From assembly GCF_052116145.1 (NCBI RefSeq), contig NZ_JBQKLQ010000002.1, positions 186,001 through 250,000 of the forward strand: 64,000 nucleotides of DNA, read 5' to 3'. The stretch comes from Fundicoccus sp052116145 (GTDB lineage Bacteria; Bacillota; Bacilli; Lactobacillales; Aerococcaceae). The notes beneath the pieces were generated by a model that saw nothing but the letters and a program-made list of their open reading frames with translations, ran no database searches and was not told where the DNA came from. This document shows, one piece after another, positions 42,122-50,635 of the stretch. The position numbers and the translations under genes are program-made. Each line of letters opens with the position of its first letter. The first letter of the stretch is position 1.

Positions 42122-43216
42122 CTAAGCTTTATCCCGCCCTAAAATCAGATCCATCAAGCCCAAAGCTGCCACAGCCTCCAATACGGGCAAGACGCGCGGC
42201 ACAATACAAGGGTCATGGCGACCAAAGACTTCCAGATCAGCATTTTCTCCCGCTTCGATATCAATCGTTTCCTGTTTCTTCTCAATCGACGCAGGCGGCT
42301 TAATCGCTGTCCTAAAAACAATTGGCATCCCATAAGTAATCCCACCAAGAATGCCACCATTATTATTCGTCCGTGTCTTTATCTGACCATTCTCATCATA
42401 ATAGTATGAATCGTTAGCCTCTGACCCACGCATGCGGGTAATGTCAAAGCCAGCACCAAATTCGATGCCTTTCGTCGCCGGAACTGCAAAGACTAAATGT
42501 GCTAAGGTCGATTCAACTGAATCGAAAAATGGATTGCCATAGCCAGCATCAATTCCCAACACAAAGGTTTCGACAATCCCGCCGACCGAATCCAGGTCAG
42601 CCTTCGCATCTAAAATCACTTGCGTCATCGCATCACGCTTCGATTCATCAAAGACAGGTAACTGAACCGATTTCAATTGATCAACTTGTTCAGCAGTCAC
42701 TGCTTCCTGACTCTCAAAACGCTCATCTTCAACCGAGCCAATCGACTGAATGTGTGAGCCAATCACAATGCCCTTTTGACGCAACCATTGTTGCGCAATC
42801 GCACCTGCAAAAACTAGCGGTGCCGTAATTCGGCCAGAGAAATGTCCACTCCCGCGGTAATCATTAAAGCCATCATAACGCACCTTCCCAGGGTAATCAG
42901 CCTGGCCCGGACGCATCAACTTTTTCATTTGACTGTAGTCTACAGAACGCGTATTCGTATTCCAAATCAAAGCCGTTAAAGGCGCTCCGGTCGTCATCCC
43001 ATCTAAGACACCACTCACAATATCCGGTTCATCTTTTTCCTTACGCGGTGTCGTCAACTCATTCTGCCCCGGTGCACGACGCGCCATTTCAACCAAGACT
43101 TCATCCATATCAATCTTAAACCCCGCTGGCAAACCACTGAGTGTCACCCCAATCGCTCGACCATGTGATTCACCAAAAATAGAAATTTCTAAATTATTCC
43201 CCCAAATGCCACTCAC
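42122..43216 (-). CDS. aroC: Chorismate synthase
   Basis: It converts 5-enolpyruvylshikimate 3-phosphate to chorismate, the last common step of aromatic synthesis, using reduced FMN. The 364-residue protein has the family signatures GESHGRAIGVTLSGLPAG near the N-terminus, RYRG-type motif YRGSGHFSGR and late RPGQAD and FGAGFDITR segments. The start is a GTG (43216) 9 bases after AGGAGG. It overlaps the end of aroA by 23 bases, so the two are translated in a coupled way. It is the last gene of the pheA-aroF-aroB-aroA-aroC operon. Confidence 0.95.
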   Translation of the reverse strand: MSGIWGNNLEISIFGESHGRAIGVTLSGLPAGFKIDMDEVLVEMARRAPGQNELTTPRKEKDEPDIVSGVLDGMTTGAPLTALIWNTNTRSVDYSQMKKLMRPGQADYPGKVRYDGFNDYRGSGHFSGRITAPLVFAGAIAQQWLRQKGIVIGSHIQSIGSVEDERFESQEAVTAEQVDQLKSVQLPVFDESKRDAMTQVILDAKADLDSVGGIVETFVLGIDAGYGNPFFDSVESTLAHLVFAVPATKGIEFGAGFDITRMRGSEANDSYYYDENGQIKTRTNNNGGILGGITYGMPIVFRTAIKPPASIEKKQETIDIEAGENADLEVFGRHDPCIVPRVLPVLEAVAALGLMDLILGRDKA

Positions 43217-44513
43217 TGACTTGTCCTCCTAATGATTCAAATTCCTGCCAGAATGTCGGATATGATTTACTGACATATTCGGCATCTTTAATAATAATAT
43301 CTTGCTCGACTACCGTACTAGCGATGGCTAACATCATCGCCATCCGGTGATCCTTGTGACTCCAGACAATAGCCTCGTCCGTCAAACTAGGCACGCCTTC
43401 AATCCGCAAGGTGTCACCAACAACCTCAATCTTCGCACCCAATTTACGCAGCTCTTTCTTAGTTGCTTCCAAACGGTCGCTCTCTTTAATTCGCAAACGA
43501 CTTAAATTAACAATCTCGGTCCGGCCCTGGCTCAAACACGCCACCAGCGCGCTAATCGGAATAATATCTGGCACTTGGGCCCCATCAATCACTGTCAACT
43601 CACCACTACTCAGGCCCTCACTCGCTGCCCTAGCGAAAACTTCCCTATCGGTCGTTGTGACCACCGCATTCAGCTGCTCTAAAATCGCTGTAATCCCACG
43701 GTCACCCTGCTTCGAATCGGCCTGCAAGCCAGTCACCGTCACATCATTGCCCAAAGCGCCGGCACTCAAAAAGAACGCAGCCTGCGAGTAGTCACCTTCA
43801 ACGGTATAATTGCGCGCCTGATAGACTTGCTGGCCCGGAATAATAAATTGTCGTTCGGCTTTATTAAAGATAATCCCAATGCCAAAATATTTCAACACAT
43901 CAAGCGTCAATTCGATATAGCCAATCGATTCCAATTCAGTCGTAATCTGAATCACTGATTCACCCGCCAATAAAGGCAAGGTATACAATAAGCCGGTGAT
44001 GAATTGTGAACTGATGTTGCCGGCCATTTCATAACGCCCAGCCCTTAACGGTCCTTCGACTGTTAAATCTAACTGTTCGGTCGCGGAAGCTTCAAATTTC
44101 AGGCCTTGCGCATTAAATATTTCCTCAAATGGATCGAGTGGCCGACTGCCTAATTTCCCCCGGCCAACAAAACGCGTTTCACCTGCAAATAAGGTGGCAA
44201 TTGGAATCAGAAAACGCAGTGTTGAACCAGACTCATTCGCATCGATCACCCGGTCTGAATGCTTAGCATCAGCTTTGACTCCTTGAATCAACAAGCGTTT
44301 GCGACCTGCAGCGTCTTCAATCTGGATTTTAGCACCGAAAGCGGTCATACCGTCAATTGTGGCGATGATGTCATCAGATAATTCGATGTTATCGATCACA
44401 CTTTCGCCGACAGCTAGGCAGGCCGCAATCACGGCGCGATGCGCCATACTCTTAGAGGGTGTAATGTGAATGTTGCCTTTTAATTTGGCCGGCTTAATTA
44501 ACAAATCGGTCAT
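43194..44513 (-). CDS. aroA: 3-phosphoshikimate 1-carboxyvinyltransferase (EPSP synthase)
   Basis: It transfers an enolpyruvyl group from phosphoenolpyruvate to shikimate 3-phosphate. The 439 residues contain the two signature regions: the early ANESGSTLRFLIPIA segment and the late LRIKESDRLEATKKELRKLG. The residue after GNISSQF marks the substrate loop. It overlaps aroB by 4 bases (ATGA) and aroC by 23, all in the same operon. The length is normal for the family. Confidence 0.95.
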   Translation of the reverse strand: MTDLLIKPAKLKGNIHITPSKSMAHRAVIAACLAVGESVIDNIELSDDIIATIDGMTAFGAKIQIEDAAGRKRLLIQGVKADAKHSDRVIDANESGSTLRFLIPIATLFAGETRFVGRGKLGSRPLDPFEEIFNAQGLKFEASATEQLDLTVEGPLRAGRYEMAGNISSQFITGLLYTLPLLAGESVIQITTELESIGYIELTLDVLKYFGIGIIFNKAERQFIIPGQQVYQARNYTVEGDYSQAAFFLSAGALGNDVTVTGLQADSKQGDRGITAILEQLNAVVTTTDREVFARAASEGLSSGELTVIDGAQVPDIIPISALVACLSQGRTEIVNLSRLRIKESDRLEATKKELRKLGAKIEVVGDTLRIEGVPSLTDEAIVWSHKDHRMAMMLAIASTVVEQDIIIKDAEYVSKSYPTFWQEFESLGGQVSEWHLGE

Positions 44514-45598
44514 TTTATGTCGTGTCCTTTCAAGAGTGGTCCAAAGAAGTCTGAGTCGGTTTTTAGTAATTTCGCCGCACCCACTTCATTTAAAACGACC
44601 ACATTTAATGTATTGTGAATATTCTTTTTGTCTAGCTTAATTAAAGGTAATATGTCAGCGTAATCGGCCGGATTGGCTAATTCAGTCGGCAAATGATACT
44701 GTTCAAGTAAAGCTTTAACAAGAGCGGTCGAGCCCTTGCGACTGATGCCCGCGGCTTCGGTTAAACGGTTTATCGCAACCATGCCGATGGAAATTGCTTG
44801 GCCATGCGTATAGCCTTTATAATGGTAGAAAGCTTCAATCGCATGACCTACCGTATGCCCATAGTTCAACAACATGCGCTCAGAGGTATCTTTTTCATCC
44901 GCTTGCACTAAGTCACGCTTCATTGAGCAACAACATTCAATGACCTTTTCAATCTCAGCCATGACTGCTTCACGCGATTGATAACTTGCCAATTGGTGAA
45001 AAAAGTTAATATTCTGGATGGAGGCGTATTTAATTACTTCGGCCATGCCATCATTAAAGGCTGAGTCTGTTAAGGTTTGTAAAACATTCGGGTCAATCAG
45101 CACAAGGATTGGATGGTAAAAAGCGCCAACCAAATTTTTGCCTTCGGGTAAATCGATGGCCACTTTCCCACCGACGCTACTGTCTACTTGCGCTAGCAGT
45201 GTTGTTGGAATTTGAACAAAAGCAATGCCTCTGAGGTAGGTTGCTGCCGCATAACCGACTAAATCACCAATCACACCGCCACCCAAGGCAATTAATAAAT
45301 CACTACGTGTCAGGTTAAAGGCAGTCAGTTCAGAATAAATCCCCATCAAACTAGTGATCGATTTGGTCTGTTCGCCAGCTTCAAGCACCAAAAGCTTCAC
45401 CTCAAAGCCTGAATCTGTCAACTGTTGTTCTAACTTGGCGCCATACAACTGATGGACGTTTGTATCTGTAATCATCACAATTTTCTTATTTGTATAGACG
45501 TTTTTAATTTCCTCAGCAACGTGGGCCATTAAGCCTTTTTCTATCTTCAAGGGATAGTGAGTAGTAGTGTTTGGTACTTCAACGGTTAATACAGTCAT
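44510..45598 (-). CDS. aroB: 3-dehydroquinate synthase
   Basis: It converts DAHP to 3-dehydroquinate with NAD and a divalent metal. The 362 residues show the NAD-binding GGGVIGDLVGYAAATYLRG, the substrate loop TTLLAQVDSSVGGKV and the metal ligands in NYGHTVGHAIE. The start follows AGAGGTGACC. It sits 15 bases after aroF and overlaps aroA by 4 bases. Confidence 0.95.
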   Translation of the reverse strand: MTVLTVEVPNTTTHYPLKIEKGLMAHVAEEIKNVYTNKKIVMITDTNVHQLYGAKLEQQLTDSGFEVKLLVLEAGEQTKSITSLMGIYSELTAFNLTRSDLLIALGGGVIGDLVGYAAATYLRGIAFVQIPTTLLAQVDSSVGGKVAIDLPEGKNLVGAFYHPILVLIDPNVLQTLTDSAFNDGMAEVIKYASIQNINFFHQLASYQSREAVMAEIEKVIECCCSMKRDLVQADEKDTSERMLLNYGHTVGHAIEAFYHYKGYTHGQAISIGMVAINRLTEAAGISRKGSTALVKALLEQYHLPTELANPADYADILPLIKLDKKNIHNTLNVVVLNEVGAAKLLKTDSDFFGPLLKGHDIK

Positions 45599-45613
45599 AG
45601 GTCACCTCTTTTA

Positions 45614-46648
45614 TTAGATTCGAGCCAGTTTAGGTGCAATCGTGCGGCCTTCAACCTGTGCTAAGATGCGGATTTGATCCATTAATTTATCGAATTCATC
45701 TGGCGTCAGACATTGCTCACCATCACTCCAAGCATTCGCTGGATCTTCATGCGTTTCAATCATTAAACCATCTGCACCTGCAGCGACACCAGCTTTAGCA
45801 CCTGCTGGAACTAAGTAAGCTTGTCCACCGGCATGACTGGCATCGATAATAATTGGTAAATGAGTTTTCTTCTTCATAACGGGTACCGCTTGGATATCTA
45901 AAGTGTTGCGTGTTTCCGTTTCGAAGGTACGAATACCACGTTCACATAAAACGACATTCTGATTACCTTCAGACATAATGTATTCAGCTGACATCAACCA
46001 TTCCTTGTAAGTGGCTGATAAACCACGCTTCAACAAGATTGGCGTTTGAGTTTTACCTACTGCTTTTAATAAATCAAAGTTTTGCATATTACGGGCGCCA
46101 ATTTGGATCATGTCGACGCGCTTAACGAACTCATCTAAGTAGTCTGATGACATGAGTTCTGAAACAATCGGCATGCCAGTTTCGCGTTTAGCTAATTCTA
46201 ATAAGCGAAGCCCTTCTAATTCTAATCCTTGGAAACTGTAAGGAGAGGTTCTCGGTTTGAAAGCTCCCCCACGAATGAAGTTTGCGCCAGCGGCTTTCAT
46301 GCGTTTAGCTAAATTAACAATTTGGTCTTCATTTTCCACCGAACAAGGGCCTGCCATAATCGCTAAGCGTTCGCCACCAATTAATTCTGTGCCGACTTGA
46401 ATTTGGCTGTTTTCCGGATGGAAAGCACGGTTGGCTAACTTGTAAGGTTCTGATACACGTAGCACTTCAGCTACTCTATGATCCGCACGAATCGTACGAA
46501 TATCGATTTTAGCTGTCTCGCCGGTTACACCAATCACATTACGTTCTTGGCCTTCAATAATGACCGGATTCAAACCTGCTGCTTTTATTCCTGCGACAAC
46601 GTCCTTCACATCTTGTGCTGTTGAGTTTCTTTTCATTACAATAATCAT
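45614..46648 (-). CDS. aroF: 3-deoxy-7-phosphoheptulonate (DAHP) synthase, type I beta
   Basis: It makes DAHP from phosphoenolpyruvate and erythrose 4-phosphate, the entry step of the pathway. Residues 1-70 form a ferredoxin-like regulatory domain. The barrel begins MAGPCSVENEDQ and contains RGGAFKPRTSPYSFQG, KRGLSATYKEWL, DASHAGGQ and the metal-binding end. The N-terminal domain is a known site of feedback inhibition by Phe or Tyr in this subfamily. It is second in the operon, 102 bases behind pheA, with a weak GACCTT/AAGGTC hairpin in the gap. The symbol is by function; other names are used in Bacillus. Confidence 0.93.
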   Translation of the reverse strand: MIIVMKRNSTAQDVKDVVAGIKAAGLNPVIIEGQERNVIGVTGETAKIDIRTIRADHRVAEVLRVSEPYKLANRAFHPENSQIQVGTELIGGERLAIMAGPCSVENEDQIVNLAKRMKAAGANFIRGGAFKPRTSPYSFQGLELEGLRLLELAKRETGMPIVSELMSSDYLDEFVKRVDMIQIGARNMQNFDLLKAVGKTQTPILLKRGLSATYKEWLMSAEYIMSEGNQNVVLCERGIRTFETETRNTLDIQAVPVMKKKTHLPIIIDASHAGGQAYLVPAGAKAGVAAGADGLMIETHEDPANAWSDGEQCLTPDEFDKLMDQIRILAQVEGRTIAPKLARI

Positions 46649-46750
46649 TTTAATTTCTCCCTTTTTATGTGTAATTTTTTATCTGATTAATTTTTATATT
46701 CAGGATGGATGATGCCTTTCAAAGCGACCTTTCCTATGCAAGGTCTGTGC

Positions 46751-47560
46751 TTAGAAGCGGCCTAGTATTTGAGAATAATCGGAAGCTTTGTCGACAATTT
46801 TCATTAAGTCATTAAACCCAATGCTCATTTGAGACAAGTCGAGTTCAAGGTAAAAACCATACGCAAAAGGCTTGCCGGGAATCGGCCGCGCATTTAGCGA
46901 TAACAAGTTACAATCGAGTAAACCAAAGACTTGCAGCAGTTTCGACAAAGCACCTGGTTCATGTCGAACTTCAAGGTACAGTGATAACTGCTTGCCGGTT
47001 AACTGCACGTTATCTTGATGTTTCATAATATAAAACCGCGTCGTATTCGACTCTTCGGTTTGAATATCTTGTCGCAAAGCTTCTAAGCCATAGAGTTCTC
47101 CAGCCCGTTGACTGGCGATTGCTGCTTGATGAGGCAACTGACTTCTCTGGATAAAAGCTGCCGCCTGAGCGGTGTCAGTGTAAGCATGTTGTGTTAATTG
47201 CGGATTGGCTGCGAAAAACGTGTCACATTGCGATAAGGCTTCTGGATGAGAATATACATCGGTAATATCTGACAATTGACTGCCAGGTAAGGCCCATAAC
47301 GAATGCTGAACTGATTCAAAGCGATCGGCGACCGCAACAATCGGTTGATGACGGAATAAATCAGCCGAACGGGCGATAAAGCCTGTCGTCGAATTTTCTA
47401 CCGGAATCACTGCCATTGAAATTCGTTTACTAGCTAAAGCATCGATAATTGCTTGGAAATTTGGATAACCAATTGCCTCAAATTCTTCCATCGTTTGACA
47501 TTCTTTCTGTAAAGCTGCCTCACTATACGAACCCGGCACGCCTAAATAACCTACTTTCAA
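46751..47560 (-). CDS. pheA: Prephenate dehydratase
   Basis: It converts prephenate to phenylpyruvate on the way to phenylalanine. I place the start at TTG 47560 (LKVGYLGVPGSYSEAA), 7 bases after GGGGAGGGG; the longer frame begins inside that ribosome binding site. The 269 residues contain the catalytic domain (1-180, with VENSTTGFIARSADL and ESNTTRFYIM) and a C-terminal ACT domain with GALSKLLQVFGLLDCNLLSLNARP, the motif that binds Phe for feedback inhibition. It is the first structural gene of the aromatic operon and lies behind a leader-peptide attenuator. Confidence 0.94.
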   Translation of the reverse strand: MKVGYLGVPGSYSEAALQKECQTMEEFEAIGYPNFQAIIDALASKRISMAVIPVENSTTGFIARSADLFRHQPIVAVADRFESVQHSLWALPGSQLSDITDVYSHPEALSQCDTFFAANPQLTQHAYTDTAQAAAFIQRSQLPHQAAIASQRAGELYGLEALRQDIQTEESNTTRFYIMKHQDNVQLTGKQLSLYLEVRHEPGALSKLLQVFGLLDCNLLSLNARPIPGKPFAYGFYLELDLSQMSIGFNDLMKIVDKASDYSQILGRF

Positions 47561-47585
47561 ATAGTTACCCCTCCCCAATTTTTGT

Positions 47586-47774
47586 ACAAAAAGAAACTCT
47601 GCCTAGTAATAACTAAGCAGAGTTAAAATTTAATTTCATCATCCTCGTTCAATCATGAAATTTATATTTTTACTTACCGCTAAGTTATTACTAAGCGGCT
47701 TGTAAAGCATGTCAAGCAAGCCACCTTAGATATGAAAGTTCTTCACTGTTCATACCTAAAGTGCAGATATGAAC
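47586..47774 (-). promoter_or_regulatory. Attenuator between leader peptide and pheA
   Basis: On the minus strand, in order after the leader peptide: hairpin GTTCATA/TATGAAC (47774-47748); a further TTCATATC (47736-47729) that can pair with its right arm; hairpin GGCTTG/CAAGCC (47722-47697); hairpin CCGCTTAGT/ACTTAGCGG (47698-47677); and terminator AACTCTGC/GCAGAGTT with a T-run (47624-47586). The 18 bases at 47679-47696 are complementary to 47601-47618 in the terminator at 16 positions, so an alternative long-range pairing can replace it. Confidence 0.7.
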
Positions 47775-47828
47775 CTATCTAAAATAGCTAAAATATAATG
47801 ATAAGTTAATCGATTGCGTGTTTAACAT
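47775..47828 (-). CDS. Leader peptide of the aromatic operon, Tyr/Phe rich
   Basis: The minus strand has AAGGGG, seven bases, then ATG at 47828 and the 17-residue reading frame MLNTQSINLSLYFSYFR ending in TAG at 47775. Four of the last six residues are Tyr or Phe (YFSYF). The first attenuator hairpin begins directly after its stop codon. This is the arrangement of ribosome-mediated attenuation: pausing at Tyr/Phe codons when charged tRNA is scarce would change the folding downstream. It is too short to be found by length-limited gene calling. No T-box motif is seen. Confidence 0.7.
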   Translation of the reverse strand: MLNTQSINLSLYFSYFR

Positions 47829-47925
47829 GTTCTTACCCCTTTTCCTTTTATGATTCTAAGCATATATCAATCAGATTAAAAAATCAAGTGTGATCTCATT
47901 TATTTCTAATTTTGTAAAAAAACTT

Positions 47926-47960
47926 GATACAAAGTGTGATAAATTATACTATTAGCCTAT
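47926..47960 (+). promoter_or_regulatory. Probable promoter of aroE-aroK
   Basis: TTGATA and TATACT stand about 15-16 bases apart within TTGATACAAAGTGTGATAAA, upstream of aroE. The minus-strand promoter for the leader peptide is probably TTGATT, 17 bases, TATGCT near 47899-47870. AGTGTGAT occurs at two places in the shared region (about 47890 and 47932). Confidence 0.5.
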
Positions 47961-47997
47961 ATAAAATGAAAATACGATTAAGAAAAGAGTGAGGTAT

Positions 47998-48807
47998 GTG
48001 AGATTCTATGGATTATTTGGCCAATCGTTAGCCCACAGCATTTCTCCCCAAATCCATCGCAAAATCTACGAAGTCGCTGAAACTGAAGCGGCCTATAAAA
48101 TATTTGAAATCGAACCAAACAGATTAAAGTCAGCGCTCGACGCGATGACAGTACTCGATATTCGCGGGGCCAATGTGACAATTCCTTATAAAAAAACAGT
48201 CATCCCATTGTTAGATACAGTTTCACCTTTGGCTGAACGCCTCCATTCGGTCAATACGATCAAGCAAGTCAACGGCCACTTGGCTGGCTTTAACACGGAC
48301 TATGATGGCATCGCTCTAACCTTCAACCAAAGAAATTGGCGCGTCAAAGACCAACAGGTAGTCCTTCTAGGTTCAGGAGGCGCCTCCCATGCCGCAGCCC
48401 ATTACTTCAAGGACCAGGGGGCGAGTTCAATTTGCGTTGTTTCTAGATCAGCTGCTAACCAAGAAGGTGAATGGGATTACCTGACTTACGATCAGTTACG
48501 GACTCAGTCAGGTGATATTCTCGTGAACTGCACACCGATTGGTATGTATCCGAACGTTGACGCCTCACCGGTTGATAAAGACGTGATTCAATCTTTTCAA
48601 GTAATTTTTGATATGACCTATAATCCAGTCGAAACATTGTTTTTGAAATGGGCGAAAGAACTCGGAAAAGAGTCAACGAATGGCTTAGATATGCTCGTTG
48701 GCCAAGCAATGCGCTCGGTTGAAATATGGGAAGATCACACATTCACTCCAAATCAAGTCAGCCAATTATTAGCTTATTTCCGCGAGAATTGGACTGGTGC
48801 CTTATGA
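47998..48807 (+). CDS. aroE: Shikimate dehydrogenase
   Basis: It reduces 3-dehydroshikimate to shikimate with NADPH. The 269-272 residue enzyme begins RFYGLFGQSLAHSISPQIHR, where SLAHSISP binds substrate. Lys and Asp of the active site are in NVTIPYKK and NTDYDG. The Rossmann segment is LLGSGGASHAA and the late QSFQVIFDMTYNP and GLDMLVGQA follow. Two GTG starts are possible (47989 and 47998); I prefer the latter because the GAGTGAGG sequence overlaps the first. It is divergent from the pheA operon and overlaps aroK by 4 bases. Confidence 0.93.
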   Translation: MRFYGLFGQSLAHSISPQIHRKIYEVAETEAAYKIFEIEPNRLKSALDAMTVLDIRGANVTIPYKKTVIPLLDTVSPLAERLHSVNTIKQVNGHLAGFNTDYDGIALTFNQRNWRVKDQQVVLLGSGGASHAAAHYFKDQGASSICVVSRSAANQEGEWDYLTYDQLRTQSGDILVNCTPIGMYPNVDASPVDKDVIQSFQVIFDMTYNPVETLFLKWAKELGKESTNGLDMLVGQAMRSVEIWEDHTFTPNQVSQLLAYFRENWTGAL

Positions 48808-49313
48808 AAGAAAACATTGTTTTAATCGGACTGCCCGGTAGCGGTAAAACAACGTTAGGCCGGCTATTAAGCCAGCGCCTAGGTCTTCAGTTTGTTGATA
48901 TCGATGTTGAGATTGAACGCCATACTCACAAAACAATTTCCGAACTCTTTGAAAAAGGCGAAACCTATTTCCGTGACATTGAAACAGAGGTCACGACTAA
49001 GGTCGCCCAAGCAAGACAGACGATTATTTCGACCGGTGGCGGCGTCGTCTTGCGCCACAATAATATGATTCCCCTACAAGAAAAGGGCCTGATTATCTTC
49101 CTGAATCGTAGCGTTAAATCGATCACAGGCGATATTGATATCCAAATGCGCCCCTTACTGAAAGACGGCGTCGAGCGCCTGAATAAGCTTCACGATCAGC
49201 GCAACCACCTCTACCACCAGTACGCGGACATCGTGATTGATAATGACACCTCGCTTGAGGAGACCGTTGAACGAATTATCGAACATTTGCCTAAGACACT
49301 GAGCAAGCATTAA
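48804..49313 (+). CDS. aroK: Shikimate kinase
   Basis: It phosphorylates shikimate with ATP. The true start is ATG 48804 (MKENIVLIGLPGSGKTTLGR), overlapping the aroE stop as ATGA; a longer frame reaching into aroE is a shadow. The 169-residue protein has the Walker A GLPGSGKTT, DVEIERHT, the shikimate-binding STGGGVVLR and the lid arginine in MRPLL. Length is normal. Confidence 0.95.
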   Translation: MKENIVLIGLPGSGKTTLGRLLSQRLGLQFVDIDVEIERHTHKTISELFEKGETYFRDIETEVTTKVAQARQTIISTGGGVVLRHNNMIPLQEKGLIIFLNRSVKSITGDIDIQMRPLLKDGVERLNKLHDQRNHLYHQYADIVIDNDTSLEETVERIIEHLPKTLSKH

Positions 49314-49363
49314 TTTTACCAAAGTGATTTTTAACCTGCCAGAATATTACGACAATATAAATC

Positions 49364-49386
49364 ATTAGTGACATCTTGTCACTAAT
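49364..49386. promoter_or_regulatory. Perfect palindrome before the Mga-like gene
   Basis: ATTAGTGAC and GTCACTAAT flank a 5-base centre. There is no T-run, so an operator is more likely than a terminator. It lies 24 bases upstream of the first possible start of the Mga-like gene. Confidence 0.45.
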
Positions 49387-49409
49387 CTGCTGAAATCTGG
49401 CAACTTTAC

Positions 49410-50580
49410 ATGCAGAAATCGCTCGGTATTCAGGTAGTGAAGCAACTCTTATTCAGCCGTCAAGTTGCTGTTCCGCAATTCATTCATCATCAAGGCTTAT
49501 CCTATGAGAGCCTTAAACGTGAAACGAAGAAAATTAATGCCAGTATTCAAGCCTATCAAATTCAAATCGAACTCACACCCCCAAAGCATGAGTTGGCAAG
49601 GTGATGAGTCAAGCGTACGCATCTTCTACCATCGTTTACTGTTGCCCTTCACACATACAAATTTTTTCTTCAACAACTATGCGATTCAACAAGCGAATTA
49701 TGACCGCTTTCTCAATCGACTCGAACGCATGCAACTAGGTGTTCAGAATGAAGTCATTTTAGGAACTTGTTGGTTTTACATCAATATTATTCGCCAACGT
49801 GCCCAAGCAATGATTGAAGCCTTTACTTACGATCCAGAAGACCCACTTTATCAGCTCTATCATCAGGATCTGATTCAATTGTATGGTTATGAAGGGATCC
49901 AACTAGCAGACGACGAACTATTTTTTGCTTTCTTTTGTTTCATGGACAGTTGGAATTATACTGTTGATGAGCAGTTCAAGCAACTACTCCGTACGCATTA
50001 TTCAGTCTTGCTTGAAAAGAGCCGTTTGTTCGTCCATTCTCTGAGCGAGCATTATCAATTACCCGCCCTTAACAACAGCCAACTGACTGAAAACATCACG
50101 CTATTTTTGATAAAGTATTTTGAATCGCGTCGCTTGTTGGATAAGTTCTTGATGGAATATCATGATGTGCTGGTTGTGGTGCAGGCTAAATTTCCGCAGC
50201 TGTATCGATGGGTGCAAGAGGAAATGCGTAATTATCGCTTTGCTGGCATATTGAAGGCGTCCGAATATGCAAATTCGACAGCAGTTTTACTAATTCAGAC
50301 CGCTATTTACCAAGTGGCTCCTCAAAAAAATAAAGCGTATTTAGTCTTTCAGGGAGAACCCGCTTGGAAAAGTTTTCTTGCACAGGAGCTACAGGCCACG
50401 CTCGGGCCACGTGTCGAGCTAACGACTGCCAATCCAGACCAAATCCAATCTCATGATTTGATCATTGCGAACTACACATTCCAACCAACCAGCCCCGCCA
50501 AAATATATTACGTATCGATGGTGCCGACGCCAAAAGAACTCGACACCTTGCGTCAAACCATCCGCTATCTTTATCTCTAA
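49410..50580 (+). pseudogene. Mga/AtxA-like regulator split by a frameshift
   Basis: The first frame (49410-49604) ends MQKSLG...LAR after a helix-turn-helix of Mga type (VPQFIHHQGLSYESLKRETK). The second frame (open to 50580) continues the protein from WQGDESSVRIFYHRLLLPFT, a PRD-like helical region and an EIIB-like end (KAYLVFQGEPAWKSFL). The two are offset by one base. Removing one C from the run of five at about 49577-49581 would restore a single protein of about 390 residues. This could be a true mutation, a phase-variable tract or a sequencing error. No ribosome binding site is evident for the start given. The regulated genes are unknown. Confidence 0.7.
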
Positions 50581-50589
50581 TAAGAAACG

Positions 50590-50624
50590 CAAACAGGTAT
50601 CAGCCGCAGCCGATACCTGTTTTA
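50590..50624. terminator. Bidirectional terminator
   Basis: AAACAGGTATC and GATACCTGTTT form an 11-bp stem with a 10-base loop; A-run and T-run at the sides. It serves the Mga-like gene and the convergent ATPase gene. Confidence 0.85.
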
Positions 50625-50635
50625 ATTATGTTCTC

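Noticed and set aside
47561..47830. T-box riboswitch before pheA
   Set aside because: The conserved T-box sequence and specifier loop were not found; AAGGTGGC is only a chance resemblance, and a leader peptide explains the region better.
48726..48803. N-terminal extension of shikimate kinase
   Set aside because: It lies inside aroE; the ATGA overlap and the normal family start mark 48804 as the start.
42122..49313. Complete shikimate pathway in one place
   Set aside because: No 3-dehydroquinate dehydratase or prephenate dehydrogenase gene is present in the window.
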